Assembly: GCA_013150915.1 (NCBI GenBank) | Contig: JAADJE010000084.1 | Span: forward strand, 1 to 64,000 | From: Gammaproteobacteria bacterium | Lineage (GTDB): Bacteria > Pseudomonadota > Gammaproteobacteria > BMS3Bbin11 | Reading direction: 5' to 3' | DNA: 64,000 bases | Part shown: positions 10,647-22,085 of the stretch, one piece after another | How the letters are laid out: every line of letters begins with the position of its first letter | Position numbering within the stretch: the first letter of the stretch is position 1 | The notes under the pieces: model-generated | Seen by the model: only the letters and a program-made list of their open reading frames with translations | Database searches by the model: none | Told to the model about the DNA's origin: nothing | Made by a program: the position numbers and the translations under genes

Positions 10647-11833
10647 TGGACAAAAAACTCTTCAATAAGAGGATTCAGACGGTTCACAATCTCGCGGATA
10701 TCTGCTTCATTGCAGATCAAGGGTGGCAGCAGACGGATTACATTCTCTGCCGTAACATTGATCAACAACCCCTTGTCAGCGGCCTTCATTACCAATTCCC
10801 CACAGGGACGATCCAGCTCGATGGCAAATAACAGACCCATGCCACGAATGTCTTTAACATGAGCATTACCACTTAGCGCGTCGTTAAACAATTTCTGTAG
10901 CAACTCACCCGATCTTGCGGCCTGTTCAGCAAGATTATCACGCTCAAGGACATTTAGGACGGCCAGAGCGGTCGCACTGGCTAATGGATTGCCACCAAAG
11001 GTAGACCCATGGTTTCCGGGCTCGAAAACATTCGCCGCCTTGCTGCCCACCACACATGCCCCTATCGGGAATCCATTGCCCAACGCTTTAGCCAGTGTCA
11101 TGACGTCAGGTACGATCCCGGCATATTGATGACAGAACCATTTGCCGCTACGGCACAGACCTGTCTGTATTTCATCCAGCATCAGCAACCATCCATTTTC
11201 ATCACAAATCTCACGAAGTGAAGTCAGGTAATCCTTATTCGGGACAATTATTCCGCCTTCACCCTGTACTGGTTCGACCAGTATGGCGACCACATTGGGA
11301 TCATTTCTTACCGCGTCACGTACGGCATCCAGATCATTGTAGGGGATGCGACTAAAGCCTCTTAACAGGGGCTCGAAGCCTGCCCTGACTTTGCGACTAC
11401 CGGTTGCACTCAGCGTCGCCATGGTGCGGCCATGAAAACTGCCTTCACAGACCAGAATTGATGGTGTGTTTATGCCCTTTTTGTGCCCATACAGACGGGC
11501 AATTTTGATTGCTGCCTCATTGGCCTCTGCACCGGAATTTGCAAAAAAAACCTTGTCCATCCCTGTCAGCTCTGCAAGCCTCTCTGCAAGTTGTGCCTGT
11601 AACGGGACCTCATACAGATTTGAGGTATGCAACAGTATTGATGCCTGCTCACAAATCACCCTGCTGATATCCGGGTGACAATGCCCGAGCCCACATACAG
11701 CTATACCGGAAATCGCATCGAGATATTTTTTACCCTCGATGTCTTCCAGCCATACGCCCTCACCGCGTGAAAACGTCAGGGGTAACCGATTGTATGTCGA
11801 CATAAGATGCTGCATGTTAGGCCCATAAAACAC
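10643..11833 (-). CDS. argD: Acetylornithine aminotransferase
   Basis: Class III aminotransferase, LDEIQTGLCRSGKWF, GSTFGGNPLA; overlaps argF. Confidence 0.95.
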   Translation of the reverse strand: MFYGPNMQHLMSTYNRLPLTFSRGEGVWLEDIEGKKYLDAISGIAVCGLGHCHPDISRVICEQASILLHTSNLYEVPLQAQLAERLAELTGMDKVFFANSGAEANEAAIKIARLYGHKKGINTPSILVCEGSFHGRTMATLSATGSRKVRAGFEPLLRGFSRIPYNDLDAVRDAVRNDPNVVAILVEPVQGEGGIIVPNKDYLTSLREICDENGWLLMLDEIQTGLCRSGKWFCHQYAGIVPDVMTLAKALGNGFPIGACVVGSKAANVFEPGNHGSTFGGNPLASATALAVLNVLERDNLAEQAARSGELLQKLFNDALSGNAHVKDIRGMGLLFAIELDRPCGELVMKAADKGLLINVTAENVIRLLPPLICNEADIREIVNRLNPLIEEFFVQ

Positions 11834-11922
11834 AAAAACGCCCTTTTTTGGGCGCGAAACAGAACCTTATATCACAATATTATCGGCTGGAAAAGAAAAA
11901 ACCCGGACGTAGCCAGGAAAAA

Positions 11923-12070
11923 TCAGTAAGAAACCATGGTACTCATGTGTGCCGTACTGCCTGCAACCATGAAAAACAACATGGGAATGGACAACAGAGT
12001 ATTGGTGCGAGATGCCAGCAGCGCAACCCGCCCGGCCTTCGACTTGATTTCATCACTGGTTTCAACTATT
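11923..12070 (-). pseudogene. Possible C-terminal fragment of a PuuD/urate-hydroxylase-like membrane protein
   Basis: IKSKAGRVALLASRTNTLLSIPMLFFMVAGSTAH resembles the last TM segment of that family; reading frame differs from the pyrC tail it overlaps. Confidence 0.3.
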
Positions 12071-13132
12071 CCCAGAACCTTTTTCTGGTTCGGCCCTATC
12101 AGTACCCAGTCGCCAGCGCAGTATTTCACCTGCACACAACGGGACGATTTCTTCAGTACCTGCCTGGATTATCGTTGGCACCTGCCAGGCCTCATTTTTT
12201 AAGGTGATACGCTCCTGATTAACGGGCAAACCATAAAACTCGGGGCCATACAGGCTGGCAAAGCCCTCCAGTTTATCCAGGGCATTATTGTCTTCAAAAA
12301 TCTGTGCGTACAACTCAAGCGCAACAGGAGCGGAAAAGATACCCCCGCAACCGCAGGATGATTCCTTACGGGCCCGGTCGTGTGGAGCGCTGTCTGTACC
12401 GAGAAAAAACTTGTGATTACCGCTGACGGCCACGGCGAGCAGGGCCTGACGATGTTCTTCTCTTTTTAATACCGGCAGGCAATAGTGATGAGGGCAAATT
12501 CCTTGATTGAACATTGCATTACGGTTGAGCAACAAATGGTGCGCAGTCAACGTGGCGGCAACATTGTCTCCAGCATCTATAACGAACTCCACGCCCTGTC
12601 GTGTTGTCAGGTGTTCAAATACCACCTTTAGTCCCGGCACGGCATCCAGTAACGGCGACATCACATGCTCAATGAACACGGCCTCCCGATCAAACACATC
12701 GATCGTGGGGTCTGTCACCTCGCCATGCACCAGTAGGGGTAGCTGGTATTCCGCCATCGCCTCCAGCGTAGGCATCAGGTCGGGCAGGCTGGTCACGCCC
12801 GACGCTGAATTGGTTGTTACGCCTACCGGGTATAGTTTGAATGCATGGATATGCGGATTTTCTGCCGCGGCCTGTACCTCTGCAGGTAAGGTATGATCGG
12901 TAAGATACAGTGTCATCAGCGGTTCAAATACACAGTCAGCAGGACAGACATTGAGTATGTCCTGCCGATAAGTCATTGCCATTTCGACATTTGTTACCGG
13001 CGGAATCAGGTTTGGCATGACGATAGCACGCCTGAATGAATTTATCGTTGCAGGCAGAACAGCCTCAAGAATTTGGCCTTCACGCAAATGCAAATGCCAG
13101 TCGTCCGGTTTAATGATACTTATAGATTTCAT
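12062..13132 (-). CDS. pyrC: Dihydroorotase (start chosen at MKSISIIKPDDWHLHLREG)
   Basis: DDWHLHLREG metal-binding motif; FLGTDSAPH. Confidence 0.95.
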   Translation of the reverse strand: MKSISIIKPDDWHLHLREGQILEAVLPATINSFRRAIVMPNLIPPVTNVEMAMTYRQDILNVCPADCVFEPLMTLYLTDHTLPAEVQAAAENPHIHAFKLYPVGVTTNSASGVTSLPDLMPTLEAMAEYQLPLLVHGEVTDPTIDVFDREAVFIEHVMSPLLDAVPGLKVVFEHLTTRQGVEFVIDAGDNVAATLTAHHLLLNRNAMFNQGICPHHYCLPVLKREEHRQALLAVAVSGNHKFFLGTDSAPHDRARKESSCGCGGIFSAPVALELYAQIFEDNNALDKLEGFASLYGPEFYGLPVNQERITLKNEAWQVPTIIQAGTEEIVPLCAGEILRWRLGTDRAEPEKGSGNS

Positions 13133-13433
13133 CAAAATAATAATTAACTCTATGAATAGATTGAATAAATAAGCTATACCATACGCCTTACAAGCTTTAT
13201 TTCCCTTGACCCTGAGGGTCAAAATAACGATTATACGCGTTTGAAATCACAAATTTATCATATTCAGGTTGTTGTACGCTCATAGGCCATGCCCGCTCGA
13301 GCAATAATGATCCCAGGGCCGCTTGTACTAACACAGCATTATCCGTTTACAGAACTCATTGCCTGACCGCAATCGCAGTTTGCAGGACACGCAGGGTCAT
13401 GCACCATATAGACACCTGCATCAAGGGGAAGCA

Positions 13434-16088
13434 ATGTCGACAGAAAAAGATTCTGATCCACGCGAAACCAGAGAATGGTTGGAAGCGCTGGATTCGGTAA
13501 TAGAATTTGAGGGCACCGACAGAGCACACTATCTAATTGAGAGACTGGTCGACAAGGCACGTCGCGCCGGTGCCTATCTGCCTTTCAGTGGCAACACAGC
13601 ATACGTCAATACCATTCCTGCCAATAAACAGATCCGTAAACCTGGCGATATGGCTATTGAAAATCGACTGAAATCCTATATACGCTGGAATGCCATGGCC
13701 ATGGTGGTTAAAGCGAACCTTAAACCGGGTTCGGTCGGCGGGCATATCGCAAGTTTTGCCTCAGCGGCCACACTCTATGAAGTGGGTTTCTGTGATTTCT
13801 TTCACGGACATGATGCTGAAAAGGGTTGTGACCTGGTATTTTTTCAGGGCCATATTTCGCCTGGCATTTATGCCCGCGCCTATATGGAAGGGCGGATCAC
13901 AGAAGAACAAATGCTTAACTTCCGCTTTGAAACTGACGGCAAGGGCCTCTCTTCCTATCCACACCCGTGGTTAATGCGTGATTTCTGGCAGTTCCCAACG
14001 GTCTCGATGGGCCTGGGGCCGATCATGGCCATCTACCAGGCACGCTTCATGAAATACCTGCATGACCGTGAGATGCTCGATACCGATGGTCGCAAGGTTT
14101 GGGCCTTCTGTGGTGACGGTGAAATGGATGAGCCGGAGTCCATTGGTGCAATCGGTCTTGCCGGCCGTGAAAAACTTGATGATCTGATATTTGTCATCAA
14201 CTGTAATCTACAACGCCTTGATGGCCCGGTACGCGGTAACGGAAAAATTATCCAGGAACTGGAATCCCTGTTTCGGGGTGCCGGCTGGAATGTCATCAAG
14301 GTGATCTGGGGCTCGGGCTGGGATCGCCTGCTCGCACGTGACAAGGACGGGTTGCTGTTAAAGCGCATGGAAGAAGCCGTTGATGGCGATTACCAGGCCT
14401 ATAAATCCAAAGACGGTGCCTTTGTCCGCAAACATTTCTTCGGCAAATATCCCGAACTACTGGAAATGGTCTCAGACATGACCGATGAGGACATCTGGCA
14501 TCTATTGAGAGGTGGCCATGACCCACGCAAGGTTTATGCAGCCTATCACGCTGCCGTTAACCACAAAGGCCAGCCCACTGTAATCCTCGCGAAGACAGTC
14601 AAGGGCTACGGAATGGGGACCGCCGGTGAAGCGCAAAACACCACCCATTCGCAAAAAAAAATCAACCAGGAACAGATCAGACGCTTCCGCGACCGTTTTG
14701 GCCTGCCGATATCCGATGAAGAACTGGAGCATATTCCCTTTATCAAGCCCGAGGAAGACAGCGAAGAAATGCGCTATCTCCACGAACGCCGCAAGGAGCT
14801 TGGTGGCTATCTGCCCCTGCGTAAAACAGAAGTACCTGTGCTGGATGTGCCCGGCCTGGATGTCTTCGACGCCTTAATCAAAAGCAGTGGCGACAGAGCG
14901 CTGTCCACGACCATGGTATTCGTCCGCATGCTGTCTATCCTGATCCGCGACAAGAATCTGGGTAAACGGCTGGTGCCGATCATTCCTGATGAAGCCCGCA
15001 CATTTGGTATGGAAGGACTGTTCCGTCAGCTCGGTATCTATTCCTCTTCCGGCCAATTGTATGAACCGGAGGATCACGACAAGATTATGTGGTATCGCGA
15101 AGACACGAAAGGTCAAATTCTCCAGGAAGGCATCAATGAGGCCGGGGCCATGTCTGACTGGATTGCCGCGGCCACGGCCTATACCAATCATGGTATCAGC
15201 ATGATTCCCTTCTACATCTATTATTCGATGTTCGGCTTCCAGCGCGTTGGAGATCTGATCTGGGCCGCCGGCGACCTGCAGGCACGGGGCTTTCTACTCG
15301 GTGGAACCGCTGGTCGTACAACACTAAACGGTGAAGGTCTACAGCACCAGGACGGCCACAGCCTGCTGGCCTCCGGCGGTATACCGAACTGTATTTCCTA
15401 CGATCCGACCTATGCCTATGAGCTGGCTGTCATCATCCAGGACGGCATACGCCGCATGTATCATGAACAGGAAAATATTTTCTACTACATCACCCTGATG
15501 AATGAAAATTACACCCATCCTGATATGCCAAAGGGAGCAGAAAAGAACATCCTGCGTGGTCTGTATTTACTGAAAAAAGGCGGCCGGAAAAAAAGGCACG
15601 TACAACTGCTCGGCAGCGGCACTATCCTGCGCGAAGTGGAAGCGGCCGCTGAACTGCTGGAAAAAGACTGGGACGTTTCAGCCGATGTCTGGAGTGCTAC
15701 CAGTTTTAATGAACTGCGCCGTGATATGGCTGACTGCGAACGCTGGAATCGTCTCAATCCCGGGAAGAAGGCCAGGATCTGCCATGTGGCCAAAAGCCTG
15801 TCGGAGAAAAATGGTCCGGTTATCGCCGCCACAGACTATGTGCGTCTGTATGCCGATCAAATCCGTGCCGCTGTGCCCGGTAGCTATCGCGTACTGGGTA
15901 CTGACGGCTTTGGCCGCAGCGACACCCGCGAAGCCCTGCGTGACTTTTTTGAGATCAGCAGTGCACATATCGTGGTTGCCGCGCTGCAGTCGCTGGCCGA
16001 ACAGGGAGGGCTCCCCGTGAAAAAGGTCAGCGAAGCGATAAAAAATTACGGCATTGACAGTACCAAACCCAATCCTGTCACTGTTTAA
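13434..16088 (+). CDS. aceE: Pyruvate dehydrogenase E1 component, homodimeric type (start chosen at MSTEKDSD)
   Basis: GDGEMDEPES TPP motif; full-length match to AceE architecture. Confidence 0.96.
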   Translation: MSTEKDSDPRETREWLEALDSVIEFEGTDRAHYLIERLVDKARRAGAYLPFSGNTAYVNTIPANKQIRKPGDMAIENRLKSYIRWNAMAMVVKANLKPGSVGGHIASFASAATLYEVGFCDFFHGHDAEKGCDLVFFQGHISPGIYARAYMEGRITEEQMLNFRFETDGKGLSSYPHPWLMRDFWQFPTVSMGLGPIMAIYQARFMKYLHDREMLDTDGRKVWAFCGDGEMDEPESIGAIGLAGREKLDDLIFVINCNLQRLDGPVRGNGKIIQELESLFRGAGWNVIKVIWGSGWDRLLARDKDGLLLKRMEEAVDGDYQAYKSKDGAFVRKHFFGKYPELLEMVSDMTDEDIWHLLRGGHDPRKVYAAYHAAVNHKGQPTVILAKTVKGYGMGTAGEAQNTTHSQKKINQEQIRRFRDRFGLPISDEELEHIPFIKPEEDSEEMRYLHERRKELGGYLPLRKTEVPVLDVPGLDVFDALIKSSGDRALSTTMVFVRMLSILIRDKNLGKRLVPIIPDEARTFGMEGLFRQLGIYSSSGQLYEPEDHDKIMWYREDTKGQILQEGINEAGAMSDWIAAATAYTNHGISMIPFYIYYSMFGFQRVGDLIWAAGDLQARGFLLGGTAGRTTLNGEGLQHQDGHSLLASGGIPNCISYDPTYAYELAVIIQDGIRRMYHEQENIFYYITLMNENYTHPDMPKGAEKNILRGLYLLKKGGRKKRHVQLLGSGTILREVEAAAELLEKDWDVSADVWSATSFNELRRDMADCERWNRLNPGKKARICHVAKSLSEKNGPVIAATDYVRLYADQIRAAVPGSYRVLGTDGFGRSDTREALRDFFEISSAHIVVAALQSLAEQGGLPVKKVSEAIKNYGIDSTKPNPVTV

Positions 16089-16111
16089 GCGTAACCCACA
16101 CAAAAAATATC

Positions 16112-17428
16112 ATGGCAAATATAATAGAAATACCGGTTCCGGATATTGGTGACTTCGACGAGGTCGAAGTCATAGAGATTCTGGTGAGTGCCGGTGACCG
16201 TGTCGAGGCGGAAGACTCGCTGATCTCACTGGAAAGTGATAAGGCAACAATGGAAATTCCATCACCCGTCTCCGGTGTGGTGAAAGAGGTCAAAGTCGCA
16301 ATCGGCGACAAGGTTTCTCAAGGCGCTGTCATACTGCTGCTGGAAAGCAGTGAGCCAGTAGCCTCTACTGCTGATGATACGGTTGAAGAGGCAAAAATAG
16401 ACGACCAAACGTCTGACATAACCGAGATATCTACTGATACACCCGCAGCGGAGGGGCCCTCTATTTCAGCAACACAAAGCGTTGATGTCGTTCCCTATGC
16501 ACCGGACACCGTAGCCGGTATGGTTCGCGCTCATGCATCGCCTTCCGTGCGCCGTCTTGCCTTTGATCTCGGTGTCAACCTGAACCAGGTGAGCGGCAGT
16601 GGCCCGAAGGCCCGCATCCTGAAGGAGGATGTGCAGAACTTTGTAAAACGGGCCATGCAGCAGGGTGCTAGCACCCCATCGTCTACCGGCGGTGCTATTC
16701 CACCCATCCCCAAAGTTGATTTTGCCAAATTCGGTGACATTGAAACCCGCCCATTATCACGCATCAAGAAAATTGCCGGCAAACACCTGCATGCCTGCTG
16801 GCTGAATATCCCACATGTTACCCAGTTCGACGAAGCAGATATCACCGACCTGGAAGAATTTCGGCAAACCATGAAGGATGAGGCCGCGCACAAGGGTGTC
16901 CGGCTGACACCTTTGGTCTTCATTATGAAAGCCGTGATCTCGGCACTTAAAGAGCACCCGCAGTTCAATGCATCGCTTGACGAAACGAAAGAAAACCTGG
17001 TCATCAAAAACTATTACAATATTGGGGTAGCTGTTGATACGCCCGAGGGCTTGATGGTGCCTGTCATTCGTGATGTCGACAGTAAGGGCTATTACGAACT
17101 GGCGGAGGAGTTGATGGATATTAGCGCCCGTGCACGTGAGGGTTCGCTAATGCCGACTGACCTACAGGGCGGCACTTTTTCAATCTCCAGCCTTGGCGGT
17201 ATCGGTGGCACCAACTTCACACCGATCGTGAATGCACCAGAAGTGGCGATACTGGGCGTGGCACGTTCACAGATGAAACCCGTGTGGAAGGGTGAAAATT
17301 TTGAACCCCGTTTGATGCTGCCACTGGCGCTTTCCTATGATCACCGAGTCATTGATGGCGCGGATGGCGCGCGCTTTATTATCTATCTGAGTAAAATACT
17401 CACGGACATTCGCAAGGTCCTCCTCTAA
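16112..17428 (+). CDS. aceF: Dihydrolipoamide acetyltransferase (E2), one lipoyl domain
   Basis: [11 protein letters not shown] lipoyl motif, E3-binding domain, SYDHRVIDGADGARF catalytic motif. Confidence 0.95.
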   Translation: MANIIEIPVPDIGDFDEVEVIEILVSAGDRVEAEDSLISLESDKATMEIPSPVSGVVKEVKVAIGDKVSQGAVILLLESSEPVASTADDTVEEAKIDDQTSDITEISTDTPAAEGPSISATQSVDVVPYAPDTVAGMVRAHASPSVRRLAFDLGVNLNQVSGSGPKARILKEDVQNFVKRAMQQGASTPSSTGGAIPPIPKVDFAKFGDIETRPLSRIKKIAGKHLHACWLNIPHVTQFDEADITDLEEFRQTMKDEAAHKGVRLTPLVFIMKAVISALKEHPQFNASLDETKENLVIKNYYNIGVAVDTPEGLMVPVIRDVDSKGYYELAEELMDISARAREGSLMPTDLQGGTFSISSLGGIGGTNFTPIVNAPEVAILGVARSQMKPVWKGENFEPRLMLPLALSYDHRVIDGADGARFIIYLSKILTDIRKVLL

Positions 17429-17554
17429 CCCGGATATTTCAAAAGACCGCTCAAAATTCTATCTACGAGTAAAATATAATGAGAAATATTAGTATATTAG
17501 GAAGACGCATTATGTGCCCACGATCGCTATGCAGTTTTTGGAAATGTCCGGGCT

Positions 17555-19357
17555 ATGGAACAACAGATGAGTAAACTGACTGAAGTTCGCCTGCCCGATA
17601 TCGGTGATTTTGACGAGGTTGAAGTTATTGAAATACTGGTTGCTGTCGGCGATACCGTGGAACAGGAAAACTCGTTGATCACCCTGGAAAGTGACAAAGC
17701 AACGATGGAAATCCCGTCACCTGCTGCGGGCCTGGTTAAAGAAATTCTAGTCTCGGTAGGAGATAAAATAGCCGAAGGCGCAGCTATACTGATGCTGGAA
17801 GAGCCGGTTGGCGCAGCCGCTGACTCCCCCCCGGCGACGGAAACAAAGGATTCAGCAGAAATACATCCGGTAAAACCGGCTCAGGCACAAGCCAACAGAC
17901 CGGTATCCGCCTCTTCTGTACCGACTGACATTGAAAAAGGCGACAAACATGCCGAGCTGCTGATACTTGGCTCTGGTCCGGGTGGCTATACTGCCGCCTT
18001 CCGGGCAGCTGACCTCGGCAGACAGGTCATCATGATTGAACGCCATGAGCGTATCGGCGGTGTCTGCCTGAATGTGGGCTGTATCCCCTCCAAGGCGCTT
18101 TTGCATATTGCTACGGTTATCACCGATACAGAAGAAATAGAGGACTGCGGTATCCGTTATGGTAAGCCAACGATCGACATTAAAAAAATCGTCAGTTGGA
18201 AGAACGCTGTCGTTGAACGCCTCACGGGCGGCCTGAAAATGCTTGCCAAACAGCGCAAGGTGGAAATCGTCACCGGTGAAGGAAAATTCACCTCGGCTAA
18301 TCACATTACCGTCACGACTTCTGATGGCGAGCTAAACATCTCATTTGATCACTGCATCATTGCTGCCGGCTCGAGGGTAACAAAAATTCCAGGTTTTCCA
18401 CATGATGATCCACGTATGATGGATTCGACTGACGCACTTAAACTGGAAGAGATACCCCGGCGACTGCTGGTCATCGGTGGCGGCATTATCGGCCTGGAAA
18501 TGGCCACGGTCTATGATGCCCTGGGATCAAAAATTACCGTTGTGGAAATGCAAGATGGCCTGATACTCGGTGCGGACAAAGATATTACCCGCCCACTGAC
18601 AAAGCGTTTAAAGTCGCGGTATGAAAATATTTATCTGAAGACCGCTGTCACCCAGATCAAGCCCTTAAAAAAGGGGCTTAAGGTAAGCTTTGACGGAAAG
18701 GATGCCCCCAAAACCGATACATTCGACCACATCCTCGTTGCTGTCGGCCGCAATCCTAACGGCCTACTGATTCATGCCGATAAAGCGGGTATCAATGTGG
18801 ATAAATTCGGTTTCATTACTGTCGATAATCAGCAGCGCACCAATGTCCCACATATCTATGCTATCGGCGACATTGTTGGCCAGCCGATGCTGGCACATAA
18901 AGCCACCCATGAAGCGAAAGTTGCCGCCGAAGTAATCTCCGGCATAAAATCCACCTTTGATCCGATGACTATACCCTCTGTCGCCTACACCGACCCGGAA
19001 GTAGCCTGGATGGGGCTGACCGAAGCACAGGCAAAAGCCGAAGGCGTACAGGTAGAGAAGAGCACTTTCCCCTGGGCCGCCAGTGGGCGTAGCCTGTCCA
19101 TCGGTCGCGACGAAGGTTTAACCAAGGTATTATTTGATAAAGAGTCTGGCAGAATTGTCGGTGCTGGAATCGTTGGAACCCATGCAGGGGAACTGATAGC
19201 AGAAGCCGTACTGGCGCTTGAGATGGGTGCGGATGCCGAAGACCTGGGGCTAACGATACATCCGCATCCAACTTTGTCCGAGACGCTTTGCTTTGCGGCG
19301 GAAATGAGGGAGGGGACGATTACGGATTTGATGTCGAAAAAGAAAGGGAAAAGTTGA
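17555..19357 (+). CDS. lpdA: Dihydrolipoyl dehydrogenase with N-terminal lipoyl domain
   Basis: [12 protein letters not shown] lipoyl motif followed by [16 protein letters not shown] redox motif and HPHPTLSE. Confidence 0.95.
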   Translation: MEQQMSKLTEVRLPDIGDFDEVEVIEILVAVGDTVEQENSLITLESDKATMEIPSPAAGLVKEILVSVGDKIAEGAAILMLEEPVGAAADSPPATETKDSAEIHPVKPAQAQANRPVSASSVPTDIEKGDKHAELLILGSGPGGYTAAFRAADLGRQVIMIERHERIGGVCLNVGCIPSKALLHIATVITDTEEIEDCGIRYGKPTIDIKKIVSWKNAVVERLTGGLKMLAKQRKVEIVTGEGKFTSANHITVTTSDGELNISFDHCIIAAGSRVTKIPGFPHDDPRMMDSTDALKLEEIPRRLLVIGGGIIGLEMATVYDALGSKITVVEMQDGLILGADKDITRPLTKRLKSRYENIYLKTAVTQIKPLKKGLKVSFDGKDAPKTDTFDHILVAVGRNPNGLLIHADKAGINVDKFGFITVDNQQRTNVPHIYAIGDIVGQPMLAHKATHEAKVAAEVISGIKSTFDPMTIPSVAYTDPEVAWMGLTEAQAKAEGVQVEKSTFPWAASGRSLSIGRDEGLTKVLFDKESGRIVGAGIVGTHAGELIAEAVLALEMGADAEDLGLTIHPHPTLSETLCFAAEMREGTITDLMSKKKGKS

Positions 19358-19468
19358 AAGTGAAAAGTGAAAAGTGAAAAGCTTAAAGTAGAAGATCAAA
19401 TTCCCGTGGCCCTTAAGCTTAGGTATTAGCTTTGAGCTTTAAACTTTGAGCTTTGAGCTTTAAACTGA
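19357..19468. repeat. Short degenerate tandem repeats (gaaaagt units, then tttgagc/tttaaac units)
   Basis: gtgaaaagtgaaaagtgaaaag and gctttgagctttaaactttgagctttgagctttaaac in the lpdA-argG spacer. Confidence 0.7.
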
Positions 19469-19544
19469 TAAAAGAATTCACCGCGAGATGCGCCTCCCAC
19501 ATAAGTAATATACTCTGTAACAATAACCATGCACGGAAAAACCC

Positions 19545-20762
19545 ATGTCTGAAGTAAAAAAAGTTGTCCTCGCCTATTCCGGCGGTCTTGATACTTCCAT
19601 TATCCTGCGCTGGTTACAGGAAGAATATCAGTGTGAGGTAGTTACCTTTACTGCCGATATCGGCCAGGGCGAAGAGCTAGAACCTGCCCGCGCCAAAGCC
19701 GAGGCCGCCAACATCAAGGAAATTTATATCGAAGACCTGCGTGAGGAATTTGCCCGTGACTATGTCTTTCCGATGTTTCGTGCCAATGCCATTTATGAAG
19801 GGGAGTACTTACTGGGCACTTCCATAGCACGCCCGCTAATCGCTAAACGCCTGGTTGAAATCGCGCGCGAAACGGGTGCCGATGCAATTTCTCACGGTGC
19901 CACGGGAAAAGGCAATGATCAGGTGCGCTTCGAACTGGGCGCCTATGCTCTGATGCCGGATGTGAAAATTATTGCGCCATGGCGTGAATGGGCACTTGTG
20001 TCACGTGACAAATTGATGAAGTATGCCGATGAGAAGGGTATTGCGGTGGAAAAAAAGCGCGGCACCAAATCCCCATACTCGATGGATGCAAATCTGCTAC
20101 ACATCTCCTATGAAGGCAACATCCTGGAAGACCCGTGGAATCAGCCGGAAGACGATATGTGGCTGTGGACGGTGTCTCCAGAACAGGCACCGGACAACCC
20201 ACTCTACATCGAACTCGAATTTAACAACGGCGATATCATCGCTGTCGATGGAAAAGCCATGTCACCCGCCGGCGTAATGGAATACCTGAACAAGATCGGT
20301 GGTGAAAATGGTATCGGTCGTGATGATATCGTTGAAAACCGCTATGTCGGTATGAAAGCCCGTGGGTGCTATGAAACCCCTGCCGGAACGATCATGCTAA
20401 AAGCCCATCGCGCAATGGAGTCCCTGACACTGGATCGCGAAGTCATGCACCTGAAAGACGAGCTGATGCCACGCTATGCCAAACTGATCTATAACGGTTA
20501 CTGGTGGAGTCCGGAGCGGGAAATGCTACAGACCATGATTGATCAATCTCAACAAAACGTAACCGGGAACGTAAGGCTGAAGCTCTATAAAGGAAGCATA
20601 ATGGTTGCAGGAAGAAAATCGGAAACCAACAGTCTGTTTGACAAGAGTATCGCTACCTTTGAGGATGACGCAGGGGCCTACAATCAGGCAGATGCGACCG
20701 GATTTATTCGTCTTAATGCCTTACGCCTGCGGATTGCTGCAAGCAGGAAAGCCCTCAAGTAG
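19545..20762 (+). CDS. argG: Argininosuccinate synthase
   Basis: [19 protein letters not shown]-loop. Confidence 0.97.
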   Translation: MSEVKKVVLAYSGGLDTSIILRWLQEEYQCEVVTFTADIGQGEELEPARAKAEAANIKEIYIEDLREEFARDYVFPMFRANAIYEGEYLLGTSIARPLIAKRLVEIARETGADAISHGATGKGNDQVRFELGAYALMPDVKIIAPWREWALVSRDKLMKYADEKGIAVEKKRGTKSPYSMDANLLHISYEGNILEDPWNQPEDDMWLWTVSPEQAPDNPLYIELEFNNGDIIAVDGKAMSPAGVMEYLNKIGGENGIGRDDIVENRYVGMKARGCYETPAGTIMLKAHRAMESLTLDREVMHLKDELMPRYAKLIYNGYWWSPEREMLQTMIDQSQQNVTGNVRLKLYKGSIMVAGRKSETNSLFDKSIATFEDDAGAYNQADATGFIRLNALRLRIAASRKALK

Positions 20763-20776
20763 GAGGGTCTCTAACG

Positions 20777-21160
20777 ATGCGCATACTGCACACCATGTTG
20801 CGTGTGGGCAACCTTGATCGCTCGATCGATTTCTATACCGGTATCCTGGGTATGCAATTACTGCGCCGCAAGGACTATCCTGGTGGAAGATTTACCCTTG
20901 CCTTTGTTGGCTACGGAGATGAAGTGGATCATACCGTCATTGAGCTTACCCACAACTGGGGGACCGACAGCTATGACCTTGGCAACGGCTACGGTCATAT
21001 CGCCCTGGCTGTCGACGATGTGGCGGCAGCCTGTGAATCTATTCGCCGGCAAGGTGGTAATATTGTTCGTGAGGCCGGCCCAATGAAGCATGGCAGCACA
21101 GTGATTGCATTTGTTGAAGATCCGGATGGTTATAAAATCGAACTGATTGAGGGCAGGTGA
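20777..21160 (+). CDS. gloA: Lactoylglutathione lyase (glyoxalase I)
   Basis: [34 protein letters not shown]-type C-terminus. Confidence 0.95.
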   Translation: MRILHTMLRVGNLDRSIDFYTGILGMQLLRRKDYPGGRFTLAFVGYGDEVDHTVIELTHNWGTDSYDLGNGYGHIALAVDDVAAACESIRRQGGNIVREAGPMKHGSTVIAFVEDPDGYKIELIEGR

Positions 21161-21322
21161 TGACATAGAGATCCTGCGGTTCGTTGCCTTACGGCACATT
21201 ATCGACCGATTATTGACATGTAGGCGTGAATTCATTTTCAAAGAGGCGCCCGGTAGTTTTGTCCGATGTTGTCAGATTGACAGAACAAAACGGGTAATGC
21301 GTATACAAACTTTAACTATCAT

Positions 21323-21340
21323 CTGTCATCAAACTGTAAC
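21323..21340 (+). promoter_or_regulatory. Candidate Pho box upstream of phoB
   Basis: CTGTCATCAAACTGTAAC, two 7-bp half-sites at 11-bp spacing. Confidence 0.7.
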
Positions 21341-21386
21341 ATTCACTCTCTAGAGTTGAAAATCTTTGCTATAAATAAGGCTGAAC

Positions 21387-22085
21387 ATGCAGAAAAAAAT
21401 CCTGGTCATCGAAGACGAAGCCGCAATACTCGGCATGATAACCTTTACCCTGGAAAACGAAGACTTTCTGGTGGTCGGTGTTGAAAATGGCCAGGATGCC
21501 CAACAGGCCGTTGCAAAATCCATTCCTGACCTGATGCTGGTGGACTGGATGCTGCCTGGTATCAGTGGCCTGGAGTTGGTACGTGGGTTTCGTCGATCAG
21601 CGGCCACACGCACTGTCCCTATCATTATGTTGACCGCACGTAGCGAAGAAAATGACCGGATTGATGGCCTCGATTCCGGTGCCGATGATTATATTACGAA
21701 ACCTTTTTCTACACGTGAGTTGCTGTCACGTATCTCTGCTTTATTGCGGCGTGCAGAAGCCTTCGAGGGTTCTACACAGCCTCTACTGGCAGGAGAGATA
21801 AAACTTGACCCGCTGGCACATGAACTAACGATAGCAGGAAAACCGGTAAAGCCCGGCCCCACCGAGTACCGGCTGCTCTTTTTCCTCATGCAGCACCCCA
21901 ACCGTGTGTACTCACGGGGTCAGCTGCTGGATTATGTCTGGGGCGAAAACATCTACATTGAAGAAAGAACGGTGGATGTCCATATTTTGCGTCTGCGCAA
22001 ACTTCTTAAACGGTTCGCCGTTGATCATATGTTACAGACAGTTCGAGGTATCGGTTACCGTTTTAGTATTTCGGTTGGACAATGA
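21387..22085 (+). CDS. phoB: Phosphate regulon response regulator
   Basis: Receiver plus winged-helix DNA-binding domain (YSRGQLLDYVWGENIYIEERTVDVHI). Confidence 0.95.
   Translation: MQKKILVIEDEAAILGMITFTLENEDFLVVGVENGQDAQQAVAKSIPDLMLVDWMLPGISGLELVRGFRRSAATRTVPIIMLTARSEENDRIDGLDSGADDYITKPFSTRELLSRISALLRRAEAFEGSTQPLLAGEIKLDPLAHELTIAGKPVKPGPTEYRLLFFLMQHPNRVYSRGQLLDYVWGENIYIEERTVDVHILRLRKLLKRFAVDHMLQTVRGIGYRFSISVGQ

Noticed and set aside
11839-11854. cgcccttttttgggcg hairpin as terminator
   Set aside because: Short stem, upstream of argD start rather than downstream of a gene, and no following U-tract.
18655-18690. Hairpin aagcccttaaaaaaggggctta as terminator
   Set aside because: Lies inside the lpdA coding sequence, in frame with conserved protein.
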